NCBI RefSeq assembly: GCF_000170895.1 | Contig: NZ_ABCS01000055.1 | Span: 1 to 64,000, forward strand | Direction: 5' to 3' | Origin: Plesiocystis pacifica SIR-1 | GTDB lineage: Bacteria > Myxococcota_A > Polyangia > Nannocystales > Nannocystaceae | Length of the DNA stretch: 64,000 bases | Translations under genes and position numbers: made by a program | Shown here: positions 16,839 through 26,396 of the stretch, in pieces | Layout: every line of letters starts with the position of its first letter | How positions within the stretch are numbered: the first letter of the stretch is position 1 | Notes under the pieces: model-generated | What the model was told of the DNA's origin: nothing | Database searches by the model: none | What the model saw: the letters and a program-made list of their open reading frames with translations, nothing else

Positions 16839-19800
16839 TCAGGGTTTCTTGGGCACGCTCTCGAGCTGCTTGCGCAGCTCGCCGAGGGCAAAGGGGACGC
16901 GCAGGGTCGTGTGTTGACCCGTCGGGCGATAGCCGCGGCTGAGGATCTCCACGATCGAGGGGATGTCCGGCATGGTCGCCTCGCCCTCGGTCAGGCTCTC
17001 GCCGTCGGCGAACAGCACGGCGACGTGGGTCAGGGTGCGGAAGTCGATCTCGTCGCCGTGGGCGTGCTCGACCTCGTAGCCCAGGCGCCCGATGGAGCCC
17101 GCGAGGGTGTCGCGGATGCGCGGGTCGGGGTGGATGACGAACACGAGGGAAGGCGGCGGGGCGGCGGGGGCCGGGCGCAGGGCGACGACGCCCGAGTTGG
17201 CGGCGTCGTCGTCCCGCGAGCCCGATGCGCTGATCGCCGCGCTGCTCGGCTCGGGGGGCAGGTAGACCGACAGCGACAGGCCGCGCTCTTCGTGCTTGAC
17301 CTCGAGGAAGCCGCCGAGGCGCGTGGCGACCTGACGGCACGCGCTCACGCCCCCGGTCACGCCGCCGTGGCTCTCCGTATCGCCCTCGACGGACACCGCG
17401 ATGCGCCCCCAGGTGCCGGGGCTGGCCCCGGGGATCTCGGAGGCGCGCTGGTCGTCGAGGGTCTCGAGGGTGCCCACGGCGCGCAGCTGCTCGGGCTCGC
17501 GGATGCTGTCGCGGGCGCACAGGGCCAGGTGCACGAGCAGCGACTGGAGCTCGACGAGCTCGCCGTAGACGCGCAGCTCCGGCTGGGCGCGCAGGTAGAT
17601 CCAGGGCACGTTGCCGACGGTCTCGAGCAGCACGGGGCGCGAGCCCTCGAGGACCTCGGCGACGCCGACGAGGGAGTTGCGGGACACCGTGCGCAGGTAG
17701 GCCGTGCTGTGCACCCGGCTGGTGCGATCGCGTACGCGGGGCTGGGGCGCGTCGGCGTGGTCCTCGAGGCTGTCGCTGGTCGAGCTCGAGATCTCGCGCT
17801 CGGCCGCCTGCTCCGGGCTCTTGGCCAGGCCGAGCTCCTCGGCGATCTCCTGGGCGAGGGCGACGTGCTCCCGAGCCGCGAGCACGTCGGTGCCGCGGAG
17901 CAGCTCGGCGAGGGTGTGGTGGGCCTCGAGGGCGATGTAGACCTGGCCGTGGGTGCCGAGCTCGGACAGCAAGGTCGCGGCCTGCTGGCGCGCGCGATCG
18001 CGGCGCCCCGTGGCCTGGGCCCGGCGCATCTGGATCAGCCCGGCGAGGGCGCGCAGCCTGGGGTAGCGCCGGCCGGCGGCGTTGAGGTGGCGCAGGGCCT
18101 GGTCGATGCGCCGGCGGTCGCGGGAGGAGTTGCCGGTGCGCACGAGCACCAGGGCGATGGCCGCCCACAGGTCGAAGGCGTACTCGGGCATGCGCCGGCG
18201 CTCGAGCATGCGCGCGAAGGCGATGTCGATCTGCTCCCGGGCGCGGGCGGGCTCGCCGACCTCGAGCAGCGCGAGGGCGAGGTAGCTGTGGGCGAGGTAG
18301 CCCTCGAAGGTGACCATCTTGCGGGCGCAGGCCCGGGCCGAGAGATTGGCCGCGGCCTCGACCACCCCGCGCGAGCCCGTGCGCGCGCGCAGGTACAGGC
18401 GCAGGGCCTCGATGCCCAGGTCGACGATCGCGTCGCCCTGCGCCTCGGTCAGCGCGGCGGCCTCGTCGAGCCAGCCGTAGAGCACGGAGATGGGCTCGCG
18501 GTCCCGGCCGTAGACGGCCTTGAAGAACAGGCTCGACACGGCGATGGACAGGTCGCCGGTGCGCCGGAAGTGGCCGACGGCCTCGTCGAGGGAGGCGAGG
18601 CCGAGGGGGTACTCGCCGGCGGGGAGCTCGACGAGGTGGCCGCGGATGTGGGCGACGATGCCCCGGGCCCAGTCGCTCTCGAGCTTGGCCGCGCTCGCGG
18701 CCGCGGCTTCGATGGCCGCGGTCCCGGCCTGCTGCTTGCCGCGGGCGATCAGGACCACGCCGTGCAGGGCCTGGATCGTCGCGGCCGCCGGGCACTCGTG
18801 CTGGCGGGCGATGTTGACGGCGCGCAGCAGGCACAGCATCGAGAGCCCGGGCTCGGGCAGGGCCAGGACCACGCACAGTCGGGCGTAGAGCCAGCACAGC
18901 TGCTCGACGAGGGGCTCGTTGGGCACGGTGCTGCGGCCCAGGGCGAGCTCGATGCGGGCGCGCAGCAGGCCAAACCACCGGCCGATGTCGCCCTCGGGCA
19001 AGGACGCGTGGGCCCGGGCGACGGCGAGGCGCCCGATGGTCGCGGCCTCGCTGGCGGCGGACTTGCGGAACAAGCTGTGCACCGCCTTGGCGGCGATGCG
19101 GCTGGCGACGAGGGGGTCCTCGGCCTCGACCACGGCCTCGGCGTAGAGCTGCGCGGCCTCTTCGTACTTGCCCCCGAGCAGGGCGACGTCGGCGGAGCCC
19201 TCGATGGCCGCGAGCCGGGCGTCCCCCGTGCCGCGCTCGACGAGGGCGCGGGTGAAGTGCCAGCCCGAGCGCTCGAGGTCGTAGACGCCGAGCATCTCGC
19301 GGCCGGCGGCGAGGTGCATGGCGGCCAGGTCGGGGTCGTTGCGGGAGCTCTGGCCGAGGGCGCGGTCGGTGTGGAAGGCCAGCCGCGCCGGGCTGACCCG
19401 CGGGCCCAGGGTCGCCAGCCAGCTGGCGATCTCCTTGTGCGCCCGGCGAACCTCGCCCACGGGGGTGCGGCTGACGACGAGCTCGCGGACCAGCTCGTGG
19501 GGGAAGCGGAGGCTGGCCTCGCCGACCTGGTCCATGAGCCCGCGGCGCTCGAGCCCGGCGACGGCGGCCTCGACCCGCGTGGGCGACCAGCCCGAGACGC
19601 GCTGGAACCAGGCCTCGTCGACGTGCCCGCCCGCGACCGCGGCGAGCAAGGCCAGCCAGCGCTCGTCGAGGGTCAGCTGGTCGACGCGCTCGCCGAACAC
19701 CCGCTCGGGGCTGGTGCCCTCGATCTTGCGCTTGCGCAGGGCCCACGGCGAGCCGTTGTTGCGGACCAGCGCGCCGCGATCGATCCACGACTGCAGCGTG

Positions 19801-21335
19801 GCCCAGGCGACCAGGGGGTTGCCGCGGCTGCTCTCGAACAGCTTGTCGGCGACGGCGGGGGTCGAGTCGATGGGCCCGGGCAGGCCGGCGACGAGCAGGC
19901 GCTCGAGCTCCTCCATGGTCAGCGGCTCGAGGATCAGCCGGCGCATCAGCAGCTGGGGGTCGCGGGTCGCCGACCAGCCCTTGCCGGTCTCGGCGGGGGC
20001 CTGGCCCGAGCCTTCGCCCGTGCCCGCGAGGCCCTCCGGGGCCGGACCGCACAGGCCCGCGACGATCATCGTGTGGTGGCTGCGGTCCTCGATGAGCAGG
20101 CGGCGGAGCACGGCGACGGAGCCCTCGTCGGCGAGCTGCAAGTTGTCGAGCAGGATGACCAGCGGCCGACCCTGGGAGCCGATGCTGCGGATGCCGTCGG
20201 CGATGGCGACGGCGTGGCGCACGAAGCCGTCCTCGAACTCGGGCGACTCGTCGGCGCTGGCGAGCATGGGCTGCTCGGTGTCGAGGAGGTCGGCCAGGCC
20301 CGGGGCGTAGCTGGCGAGGATGGCCGCGAGGGCGCCGGTGCGCCGGGTCAGGCGCTCGCGCAGCGCGGCGGTCTCGTCGGCCTCGCAGGTCGCCAGGGCC
20401 TCGGGCAGGTGGTTGAGCGCGCCCATCAGCCCGCCCCGGCTCTCGCCGCAGCCGCGCAGGTACTCGCCGCGCAGCACGATCGCCTGGCCCCCGCTGCGCA
20501 GCGAGCTGGCGAACTCGTCGAGCAGCCGGGTCTTGCCCACGCCCTGCACGCCGCACACCAAGGTCACGGACGAGCGGGCGATCTTCGCGGCCTGGTAGGA
20601 CTTCTCGAGGCTGGCGCGGGCGCCCTCGCGACCGACGAAGGGCGGGTGCTGGCTCAGGGGCGTGGCGGCCGGGTCGTCAGAGGCGGCCGGGTTGAGGGCG
20701 CGGGCGCGGCCCCACAGCTCGGTCGCGCTGCGCGGGCGCGGCTCGAGGAGCTCGCCGAGGTGGCTGCGGGCGACTCGCTCGAGCAGGGTCAGGAGGTTGT
20801 CGAGGTCGCGCTCGCGGCTGCCCCGGCCGGCGAGGTGGCCAAAACCGACCAGCCGGAACTGTCCCTCGCTCTGGCGCAGGTGGCTCAGCCGAATGTCGAC
20901 GCCTCGGACCTTGGCTTCGTGCAGACGCACGAGCAGGCCCGAGAGCATGAGCGCGAGCTTGCGGGCGACGCGGGCGGGGACCTCGGCGCCGAGGCGCTCA
21001 CCCTGGACGGGCTCGTGGATGAGCGCGACGGCCTTGGGCAGGTCGATGGTCGCGCGGACCCGGGGCTGGATCTGCTCGTCGGCGGTGATGGCCCGGTGCA
21101 CGCCTTCGCGCGCCGACTCCGACATGGGCAGGACCTGGAGCTCGACGCGGTGGTGGGGCGGCCGGCCGTACTCCCGCGCCAGGTCGGTGACCGCCACGCT
21201 CCACGAGGGGCTCGAGTGGCGCACCGTCCCGACCACGCAAAAGCGTTCCCAGACGATCATCCCGGGCTCGAGCTCCAGGGGATCGACGCTGGTCAAGCGG
21301 CCGAGGTCGGCCGGCTCTCTGGATCGCTCTGCCAC
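16839..21335 (-). CDS. Giant signalling protein: pseudokinase - AAA ATPase - TPR - degenerate HATPase - degenerate receiver
   Basis: 1498 aa from a GTG. Residues about 20-210 look like a protein-kinase fold without catalytic motifs: the catalytic-loop position reads VDIRLSHL and the DFG position reads VGFG. Then FVGREGA opens an AAA_16-type ATPase with Walker A (GVQGVGKTR) and Walker B (LVILLDNLQLAD). Roughly 600-1150 is helical, TPR-like repeats. Residues about 1230-1370 resemble a histidine-kinase ATPase domain lacking the DxGxG box (only GGVTGGVSACRQVATRLGG remains). The last 110 residues resemble a receiver with an incomplete acidic pocket (VIHPDP) and Val-Pro-Phe where Lys-Pro is expected. 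Proteins with kinase-AAA-TPR-kinase order are common in myxobacteria; here nearly every catalytic centre except the AAA domain seems lost, so a scaffold or sensor role is inferred. Confidence 0.75.
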   Translation of the reverse strand: MAERSREPADLGRLTSVDPLELEPGMIVWERFCVVGTVRHSSPSWSVAVTDLAREYGRPPHHRVELQVLPMSESAREGVHRAITADEQIQPRVRATIDLPKAVALIHEPVQGERLGAEVPARVARKLALMLSGLLVRLHEAKVRGVDIRLSHLRQSEGQFRLVGFGHLAGRGSRERDLDNLLTLLERVARSHLGELLEPRPRSATELWGRARALNPAASDDPAATPLSQHPPFVGREGARASLEKSYQAAKIARSSVTLVCGVQGVGKTRLLDEFASSLRSGGQAIVLRGEYLRGCGESRGGLMGALNHLPEALATCEADETAALRERLTRRTGALAAILASYAPGLADLLDTEQPMLASADESPEFEDGFVRHAVAIADGIRSIGSQGRPLVILLDNLQLADEGSVAVLRRLLIEDRSHHTMIVAGLCGPAPEGLAGTGEGSGQAPAETGKGWSATRDPQLLMRRLILEPLTMEELERLLVAGLPGPIDSTPAVADKLFESSRGNPLVAWATLQSWIDRGALVRNNGSPWALRKRKIEGTSPERVFGERVDQLTLDERWLALLAAVAGGHVDEAWFQRVSGWSPTRVEAAVAGLERRGLMDQVGEASLRFPHELVRELVVSRTPVGEVRRAHKEIASWLATLGPRVSPARLAFHTDRALGQSSRNDPDLAAMHLAAGREMLGVYDLERSGWHFTRALVERGTGDARLAAIEGSADVALLGGKYEEAAQLYAEAVVEAEDPLVASRIAAKAVHSLFRKSAASEAATIGRLAVARAHASLPEGDIGRWFGLLRARIELALGRSTVPNEPLVEQLCWLYARLCVVLALPEPGLSMLCLLRAVNIARQHECPAAATIQALHGVVLIARGKQQAGTAAIEAAAASAAKLESDWARGIVAHIRGHLVELPAGEYPLGLASLDEAVGHFRRTGDLSIAVSSLFFKAVYGRDREPISVLYGWLDEAAALTEAQGDAIVDLGIEALRLYLRARTGSRGVVEAAANLSARACARKMVTFEGYLAHSYLALALLEVGEPARAREQIDIAFARMLERRRMPEYAFDLWAAIALVLVRTGNSSRDRRRIDQALRHLNAAGRRYPRLRALAGLIQMRRAQATGRRDRARQQAATLLSELGTHGQVYIALEAHHTLAELLRGTDVLAAREHVALAQEIAEELGLAKSPEQAAEREISSSTSDSLEDHADAPQPRVRDRTSRVHSTAYLRTVSRNSLVGVAEVLEGSRPVLLETVGNVPWIYLRAQPELRVYGELVELQSLLVHLALCARDSIREPEQLRAVGTLETLDDQRASEIPGASPGTWGRIAVSVEGDTESHGGVTGGVSACRQVATRLGGFLEVKHEERGLSLSVYLPPEPSSAAISASGSRDDDAANSGVVALRPAPAAPPPSLVFVIHPDPRIRDTLAGSIGRLGYEVEHAHGDEIDFRTLTHVAVLFADGESLTEGEATMPDIPSIVEILSRGYRPTGQHTTLRVPFALGELRKQLESVPKKP

Positions 21336-21463
21336 CCTTGCGAAGAACCATTCTACCAGTTCGACCCTGCCCGAGCCTCCCCGGCCTGGACCTCACCGAG
21401 GCGGTGGGAGGCTCCGCGCCCCTTGCGTCGGGCGCAGCGGGCCCTTGGAGCTCGGCGGTGTCC

Positions 21464-22357
21464 TCAGGGCCGGTGCAGGGGAATGCTGAAGGTGAAGCTC
21501 GCGCCTTCGCCGTCGGCGGAGTCGACGTGGATCAGCCCGCCCCAGCCCTCGACGAGAGTCTTGCACACGTGGAGGCCGATGCCGGTGCCTTCACCGTGGG
21601 TGGTGAAGAACAGCTCGAAGATCTCGGCGAGGGTCGCTGCGGGGATGCCGGGCCCGTCGTCCGCGATCTGGACGAAGGCGTACTCCGGGGTCGCCCAGGT
21701 CGACACGCGGATGCGCGCGTCCTCGGGGTCGTCGAGCTCCTCGATGGCGTGGGCCGCGTTTCCGAGCAGGTTGACGAGGACCCGGAGCAGGTCGTTGCGC
21801 CGGGCGAGGACCTCACAGACGGCCTCGGTCTCGAGCAGCAGGTCGACGGGGACGCGGGACTGGGCGAGGCGGACGGCGGTCTCGACCAGCCCGTTGAGCA
21901 CGGTGGTCCGGATCGTGGTCGACTTGACGGCGCTGCGGTGCAGCTCGAAGGCCTCCCGGGCCAGATCGCCGGCCGTGCGGGTGCCGACGCGGGCGTCCTC
22001 GAGGGCCTCCATCAACAGGGCGACGCGGTGGGGATCGGTGGGTCGGGAGTCGTCCAGCACGCCGCTGCGCTCGAGCAGCACGGGGGCGAACTCGAGGCTC
22101 ATGCTGACGCCGCTGAGCAGCGAGCGCATGTCGTGCATCGCCGAGGCGGTGAAGGGGATGCTGGCGGCCTGTGAAAGCTGTTCACCAAGTGCCAGGACGA
22201 GCGGGTGGGCCGGATGGGCCTCGGCCAGCTCGACCAGGAAGCCCATGAGCCCGTGGGCGAACGCGTCCACGCTTCCGGACTCTTCGAGCACGCGCGCGAG
22301 CTCATCCCGGACGCGCGGTCGCGGCTGCCTGGCCTTGAGCTTTCCCACGTCTTTCAC
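21464..22357 (-). CDS. Histidine kinase (soluble)
   Basis: 297 aa from a GTG at 22357, with GGAG 12 nt upstream. No membrane segment. The dimerisation/phospho-acceptor helix contains His75 in AMHDMRSLLSGV. The catalytic domain is complete: N box (NLLGNAAHAIEE), G1 (DDGPGIP), F box (FELFFTT) and G2 (GEGTGIGLHVCKTL). The first 70 residues are helical without a known sensor. It is the only intact kinase in this neighbourhood, so it may serve the response regulator at 16028-16807 or relay through the adjacent AAA protein (inference). Lies 128 bp upstream of the giant protein on the same strand, possibly one transcript. Confidence 0.88.
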   Translation of the reverse strand: MKDVGKLKARQPRPRVRDELARVLEESGSVDAFAHGLMGFLVELAEAHPAHPLVLALGEQLSQAASIPFTASAMHDMRSLLSGVSMSLEFAPVLLERSGVLDDSRPTDPHRVALLMEALEDARVGTRTAGDLAREAFELHRSAVKSTTIRTTVLNGLVETAVRLAQSRVPVDLLLETEAVCEVLARRNDLLRVLVNLLGNAAHAIEELDDPEDARIRVSTWATPEYAFVQIADDGPGIPAATLAEIFELFFTTHGEGTGIGLHVCKTLVEGWGGLIHVDSADGEGASFTFSIPLHRP

Positions 22358-22667
22358 AGTTTAGAGAATCTCCGAGGGTGGTGAAAGAGAGACACGGGCT
22401 CCGCGCGTGCGATCGGCCTCGGCGGCGCCAACGGAGCCGCACCAAGTGTGCAGACACCGCATGTCGTTGGAGCCGCTCCTGGTCTGCGGGATTCGCCGAT
22501 GCGTCACGAAACTGCGACGGGATCAGGGGTGAGGACGCGCGAAAACACGCAAGAGAGATCTCCCCGTGCCACGGTGGGGGACCCCAGGCGAGTCTGACAC
22601 CCACGCACATCGAGCCCAGATTGGTAGATTTTTTGGCCGCGGCGCGGACCTTGGGCAGGTTGCTGCC
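22358..22667. other. Divergent intergenic region, no gene seen
   Basis: 310 bp between the divergent kinase gene and the hypothetical gene at 22668. It should hold promoters for both. No hairpin, repeat, tRNA or convincing small gene was found. Confidence 0.5.
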
Positions 22668-23045
22668 ATGGCCGCCAACCGTCGTCGCCATCGGGTCTTC
22701 TTCACGCGCCACACCGAGTACCACCTCCGGGGGGACGAGTGCGTGGGGGTCCGGGAGCGGAGCACGGGGGAATGGTTGGCCGATCACGCGGCGCTGCGCC
22801 TGCACGCCCTGCAGCTCCCAGCGGTGCTCGACAGCGCCAGCTGGGTGGGTCGACGGATCCACTTTTGGGGCTCGGCGACGGACGTGTTGACCTCGCCGGT
22901 GGTGTCCGTGGGTCGGCCCGAGCGCGACGAGGTCTACGCCTACGTCAGCCAGGCGCGGGCCGGGAGTATCGCCCGCGCGAGCGTCGATCTGGAAGAGCAC
23001 GAGCCGCCGCGCGTCGGGCTCGACGGCTGCCTGCCCGCGCTGTGA
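22668..23045 (+). CDS. Hypothetical protein
   Basis: 125 aa from ATG 22668 (MAANRRRHRVFF). Not recognised. A basic N-terminus is followed by an even mix of charged and aromatic residues (HTEYHLRGDECVGVRERSTG, then WVGRRIHFWGSAT), with no signal peptide or membrane helix, so probably cytoplasmic. The GC3 pattern fits a real gene. It is 56 bp upstream of the rhomboid-like membrane protein, possibly one unit. Confidence 0.6.
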   Translation: MAANRRRHRVFFTRHTEYHLRGDECVGVRERSTGEWLADHAALRLHALQLPAVLDSASWVGRRIHFWGSATDVLTSPVVSVGRPERDEVYAYVSQARAGSIARASVDLEEHEPPRVGLDGCLPAL

Positions 23046-23101
23046 GCCGCGCTGCATGAGCGCCGGGCAGCCCCAAGGCCGCCAACTGCTATATTGACGT
23101 C

Positions 23102-23797
23102 GTGCTGCCGCGATTTCGCCGTGGGGCCTTCGGCGTGTTCGCCCTGGCCTTCCTGGTCACCATGCTGCTCGGCGATCGGGAGGGCTTCGCCTCCGCCTCG
23201 AGCCTCCAGCCGACGCTGGTCATGGAGGGCAAGCAGCTGTGGACCGTGGTCACGGCCTCGCTCCGCTACCCCGAGGGCGTCGGGCTGCTCGGCCTGTTCG
23301 TGACCCTGGGGGTGCAGTGGGTGCTGGGTTCGCGCCTGGAGGGCTTTTGGGGCACGACCCGCTACCTCGTCATGGTGCTCGTCGCGGGTCTGGTCGGCTA
23401 CGCATCGGTGATCGGTCTGGGCGTATTCGTGCCGGCGATCCGCGAATCGATCTACTCCGGGCCCACGCCCATGGACGCGGCCGCGGTGCTGGCTTTCGCC
23501 GTGGTGTTTGCGGACCAACGCATGCGCGTGGGATCGCGGGAGCTCTCGCCCAAGGTCGTCGCCGCCGTCGGGGGCGTGTTCGTGCTCGCTTTCCCCCTCG
23601 TGACCTCCCTGGCTGGGGGGACGGCCCCGGCCCAGGTCTGGCCCCAATTGCTGCCCTCGGTGTTTGGCATGATCGTCGCGGTGCTCTTCGTCCAGCCCTG
23701 GCGTACACGACCGAGTTCGGGCAAAGTCGAGCCCAGCAAGCAGCGCGGGGCCACGCACCTGCGGATCGTCCGTACGCCGGACGACATGCTCAACTGA
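23102..23797 (+). CDS. Rhomboid-like membrane protein, probably inactive
   Basis: 231 aa from a GTG. About six hydrophobic segments (near residues 9-24, 58-75, 86-108, 125-140, 152-168, 178-195) and a topology resembling rhomboids. The GxSG serine motif is not seen; SGPTPMDAA occupies the comparable position, and the usual His is not evident, so protease activity is unlikely. Ends in a basic cytoplasmic tail (PSSGKVEPSKQRG). Located immediately upstream of the FHA/sigma-54 activator, 46 bp apart. Confidence 0.55.
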   Translation: MLPRFRRGAFGVFALAFLVTMLLGDREGFASASSLQPTLVMEGKQLWTVVTASLRYPEGVGLLGLFVTLGVQWVLGSRLEGFWGTTRYLVMVLVAGLVGYASVIGLGVFVPAIRESIYSGPTPMDAAAVLAFAVVFADQRMRVGSRELSPKVVAAVGGVFVLAFPLVTSLAGGTAPAQVWPQLLPSVFGMIVAVLFVQPWRTRPSSGKVEPSKQRGATHLRIVRTPDDMLN

Positions 23798-23843
23798 CTC
23801 ACCGATTTGAGCTGAATCGCAGCTCGCCCCGATCGCGGTAGGC

Positions 23844-25313
23844 GTGACCAACTCCACCAAAGAGCCCCAGGGCCCCGGCATCTCCCGGCTCGAGGATGAC
23901 CTCGACCCGGGCATGACGACGACCTTCTTCTCGGCCCCGCACGGCCACACCCAGCTGCGCCGGGTGATGCTGCGCGTGACCTCGGGCCCCGACAAGGGCG
24001 CGCAGATTCAGGTCGCCCGCCCGCGCATCACCGTGGGCCGCAGCGCCGTCAACGACCTGGTCCTCACCGACACCTCGGTCAGCGGCACGCACCTGCAGAT
24101 CTCCCTGGGCGACAAGCGCGGCATCTTGCTCCGCGACCTCGAGTCGACCAACGGCACGAGCATCGGCGGCTACCGCATCCGCGAGGCCTACATCGAGCCC
24201 GGCACGACCATCAGCCTGGGCAAGACCGACGTCTCGTTCATGTCGGCCGACGAGATCGAGATCCCGCTCTCGGGCCAGGATCACTTCGGCGCGCTGTGGG
24301 GCGCGAGCCCGGCCATGCGCGAGGTGTTTGCGATCCTCGAGAAGGTCGCGCCCACGGACATGTCCGTGATGATCGGCGGGGACACGGGCACCGGCAAGGA
24401 GCTCGTCGCCCGCGCTCTGCACGACGAGTCGAAGCGCTCGGACAAGCCCTTCGTGGTCCTCGACTGCGGCTCGCTGCCCCGCGAGCTGGCCGAGGCGGCC
24501 ATCCTCGGCCACAAGAAGGGCTCGTTCACCGGTGCCATCAGCGACCGCCCCGGCGCCTTCGAAGAGGCCGACGGCGGCACCCTCTTCCTCGACGAGGTCG
24601 GCGAGCTGCCCCTCGATCTCCAGCCCAAGCTGCTGCGCGTCCTCGATCGCCGGGAGGTCCAGCGCATCGGCGAGAGCCAGGTCCGCAAGGTCAACGTCCG
24701 GGTGGTCGCGGCCACCCACCGGGACCTGCGCCAGATGGTCGGCCAGGGCCAGTTCCGCGAGGACCTCTACTTCCGCTTGTCGGTCATGACCGTCGACATG
24801 CCGCCGCTGCGCGACCGCGGCGAGGACATCCTGCTCCTGGCCAACAAGTTCCTCGAGGACTTCGCGCGCATCCACGGGCGCAGCTTGGTGCTCAACGACG
24901 AGGCCAAGGCCGTGCTCTTGTCCGAGCCGTGGCGGGGCAACGTCCGCCAGCTCAAGAACACCATCGAGCGCGCGGCTCACCTGGCCCGCTCGACGAGCAT
25001 CGAGCCGGCCGACCTGCACCTCGGGCGCCGCGAGGGCCGACCGGCCATCGCCAAGACCCAGGCCGAGGGCGAGCAAAAAGAGGCGGGCAAGGGCCTGTCC
25101 GAGGAGCTCTACGCCATGCCCTTCAAGGAGGCCAAGCAGGTCGTCGTCGACGACTTCGAGCGGGCCTACTTCGCGCGCTTGCTGGCCAAGACCGGCAACA
25201 ACCTCAGCCGGGCCTCGGCCGAGGCCGGGATCACGCGCTACTACCTGCGCGAGCTCCTCAAGCGCCTGGGCATGCACAAGAGCAGCAAGAAGAAGGCCGA
25301 GGGTGACAACTGA
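23844..25313 (+). CDS. Sigma-54 activator with N-terminal FHA domain
   Basis: 489 aa from a GTG. FHA domain at about 40-125 (ITVGRSAVNDLVL, SGTHLQI, STNGTSI), which reads phospho-threonine from a Ser/Thr kinase. The AAA+ domain has Walker A GGDTGTGKE (178-186), the sigma-54-contacting loop GSFTGA (226-231; usual form GAFTGA), Walker B GGTLFLDE (244-251) and the arginine-finger region (FREDLYFRL). A Fis-type helix-turn-helix closes the protein (NNLSRASAEAGITRYYLREL). FHA in place of a receiver is typical of myxobacteria. Its targets are promoters of the -24/-12 class, not identified here. The end overlaps the next gene by 11 bp. Confidence 0.93.
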   Translation: MTNSTKEPQGPGISRLEDDLDPGMTTTFFSAPHGHTQLRRVMLRVTSGPDKGAQIQVARPRITVGRSAVNDLVLTDTSVSGTHLQISLGDKRGILLRDLESTNGTSIGGYRIREAYIEPGTTISLGKTDVSFMSADEIEIPLSGQDHFGALWGASPAMREVFAILEKVAPTDMSVMIGGDTGTGKELVARALHDESKRSDKPFVVLDCGSLPRELAEAAILGHKKGSFTGAISDRPGAFEEADGGTLFLDEVGELPLDLQPKLLRVLDRREVQRIGESQVRKVNVRVVAATHRDLRQMVGQGQFREDLYFRLSVMTVDMPPLRDRGEDILLLANKFLEDFARIHGRSLVLNDEAKAVLLSEPWRGNVRQLKNTIERAAHLARSTSIEPADLHLGRREGRPAIAKTQAEGEQKEAGKGLSEELYAMPFKEAKQVVVDDFERAYFARLLAKTGNNLSRASAEAGITRYYLRELLKRLGMHKSSKKKAEGDN

Positions 25314-25806
25314 GCGCCCTCGCCGGGCGTTGTCGAGCCTGGCGCTGAGCCTGATCCTCGCCGCCGCCACCCTCGGCGCGCCCGCTTGCAAGAGCCAGGA
25401 GTCCGAGCCCGTCGCCGTGGCCCGGGCCTTCGCCAACGCGGCCCGGCGCAGCGACGTCAACGCGATGATGGCCGTGCTCGAGCGCCCGGCCGTCGAGCGC
25501 CTCGAGCTGGCCGCCGAGCAGGCCAGCGATCAGGTCGGCGGGCGGCGCAACATCGAGACCAGCGAGATGCTGCAGATCGTCGGCGTCGACCGGACCGAGG
25601 CCGTCAGCCACGCCGAGCTCATCGACCAGAGCGAGTCCCTCGCCCACGTCGAGCTGACGACCACGAGCGGGCGCACCGTCCACCTCGAGCTGGTGTTCGA
25701 GGCCGCGCCCGAGGGCAGCGAGGGGGCGGGCGAGTGGAAGGTGAGGCTGCCTCCGGCCAAGGCCAGCGCCGCCGATCTCGAGGCGCCTTTGCTGCCGCCG
25801 ACTTGA
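25303..25806 (+). CDS. Small lipoprotein, NTF2-like size
   Basis: 167 aa from a GTG that overlaps the end of the activator gene. Signal peptide (ALSSLALSLILAAATLGAPA) with a Cys at APACKSQES, so likely lipidated. The mature part is short and alternates helices and strands (FANAARRSDVNAMMAVLERP, then HAELIDQSESLAHVELTTT), reminiscent of the DUF4878/NTF2-like lipoproteins, but this is not certain. Co-expressed with the activator by overlap. Confidence 0.65.
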   Translation: MTTERPRRALSSLALSLILAAATLGAPACKSQESEPVAVARAFANAARRSDVNAMMAVLERPAVERLELAAEQASDQVGGRRNIETSEMLQIVGVDRTEAVSHAELIDQSESLAHVELTTTSGRTVHLELVFEAAPEGSEGAGEWKVRLPPAKASAADLEAPLLPPT

Positions 25807-25915
25807 CGCTTCGTGTCGCGGCCGCAGCGGGGCCCGCAAGTTTCACGGTCCGAGCTGGGCGCGGGTCGAAAAGCGAGCGTGTGACCGCGGGCCTCGCCTG
25901 GTCCATTTTGGCGGG

Positions 25916-26389
25916 GTGAAAGCTGGCAAGCACGCCCTCTCGATCCCCGTGACCGTCCTGGTCCTCGCCGTCGGCCTCGCGGGCTGTGCGGCCGGGGATC
26001 CGCAGTTCACCGTCGACACGCCGGCGGGTTTTTGGGCCGGGCTGTGGCACGGGTTGATCTCGCTGATCGGTTTGATCCTCAGCCTGTTCACCGACGTCGC
26101 CTTCTACGAGGCCGACAACACGGGCTGGTGGTACGACGCCGGCTTCCTGCTCGGGATCGTGATCATCTCCGGGAGCGGCGGCGCGGGCGGGACCCGGGCC
26201 TCGCACAAGCGCCGCGCCCAGGTCCACGACCGCGAGTGGGACGAGGTCGGCCGCAAGGTCGAGGCCAAGCTCGAAAACAAGCTGCGCGAGTGGGCCGAGG
26301 CCGCGCCCGACGACGACTGGGAGGAGATCGAGATCAAGGTCTCGGCGAAGCTCAAGCGGGAGCTCCGCAAGTGGGCCGACGAGCCTTGA
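25916..26389 (+). CDS. Lipoprotein with membrane segments
   Basis: 157 aa from a GTG. Lipobox LAVGLAGC, then a conserved-looking membrane block (GFWAGLWHGLISLIGLILSL, then YEADNTGWWYDAGFLLGIVI) of a kind seen in small proteins of many bacteria with unknown function. The C-terminal 55 residues are charged, with two similar halves (EVGRKVEAKLENKLREWAE and EEIEIKVSAKLKRELRKWAD), suggesting amphipathic coiled-coil helices. Followed directly by hairpin array 2. Confidence 0.7.
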   Translation: MKAGKHALSIPVTVLVLAVGLAGCAAGDPQFTVDTPAGFWAGLWHGLISLIGLILSLFTDVAFYEADNTGWWYDAGFLLGIVIISGSGGAGGTRASHKRRAQVHDREWDEVGRKVEAKLENKLREWAEAAPDDDWEEIEIKVSAKLKRELRKWADEP

Positions 26390-26396
26390 GAGAGCC

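Noticed and set aside
16911..22364. A very long open frame opposite the giant AAA protein and kinase.
   Set aside because: In GC-rich DNA, antisense frames of real genes stay open; its translation is Ala/Gly/Val/Arg-rich with no domain, and the minus-strand protein has clear motifs.
22358..22667. Search for a tRNA or small RNA in the gap.
   Set aside because: No cloverleaf, CCA end or T-loop consensus could be drawn, and no clear terminator is present.
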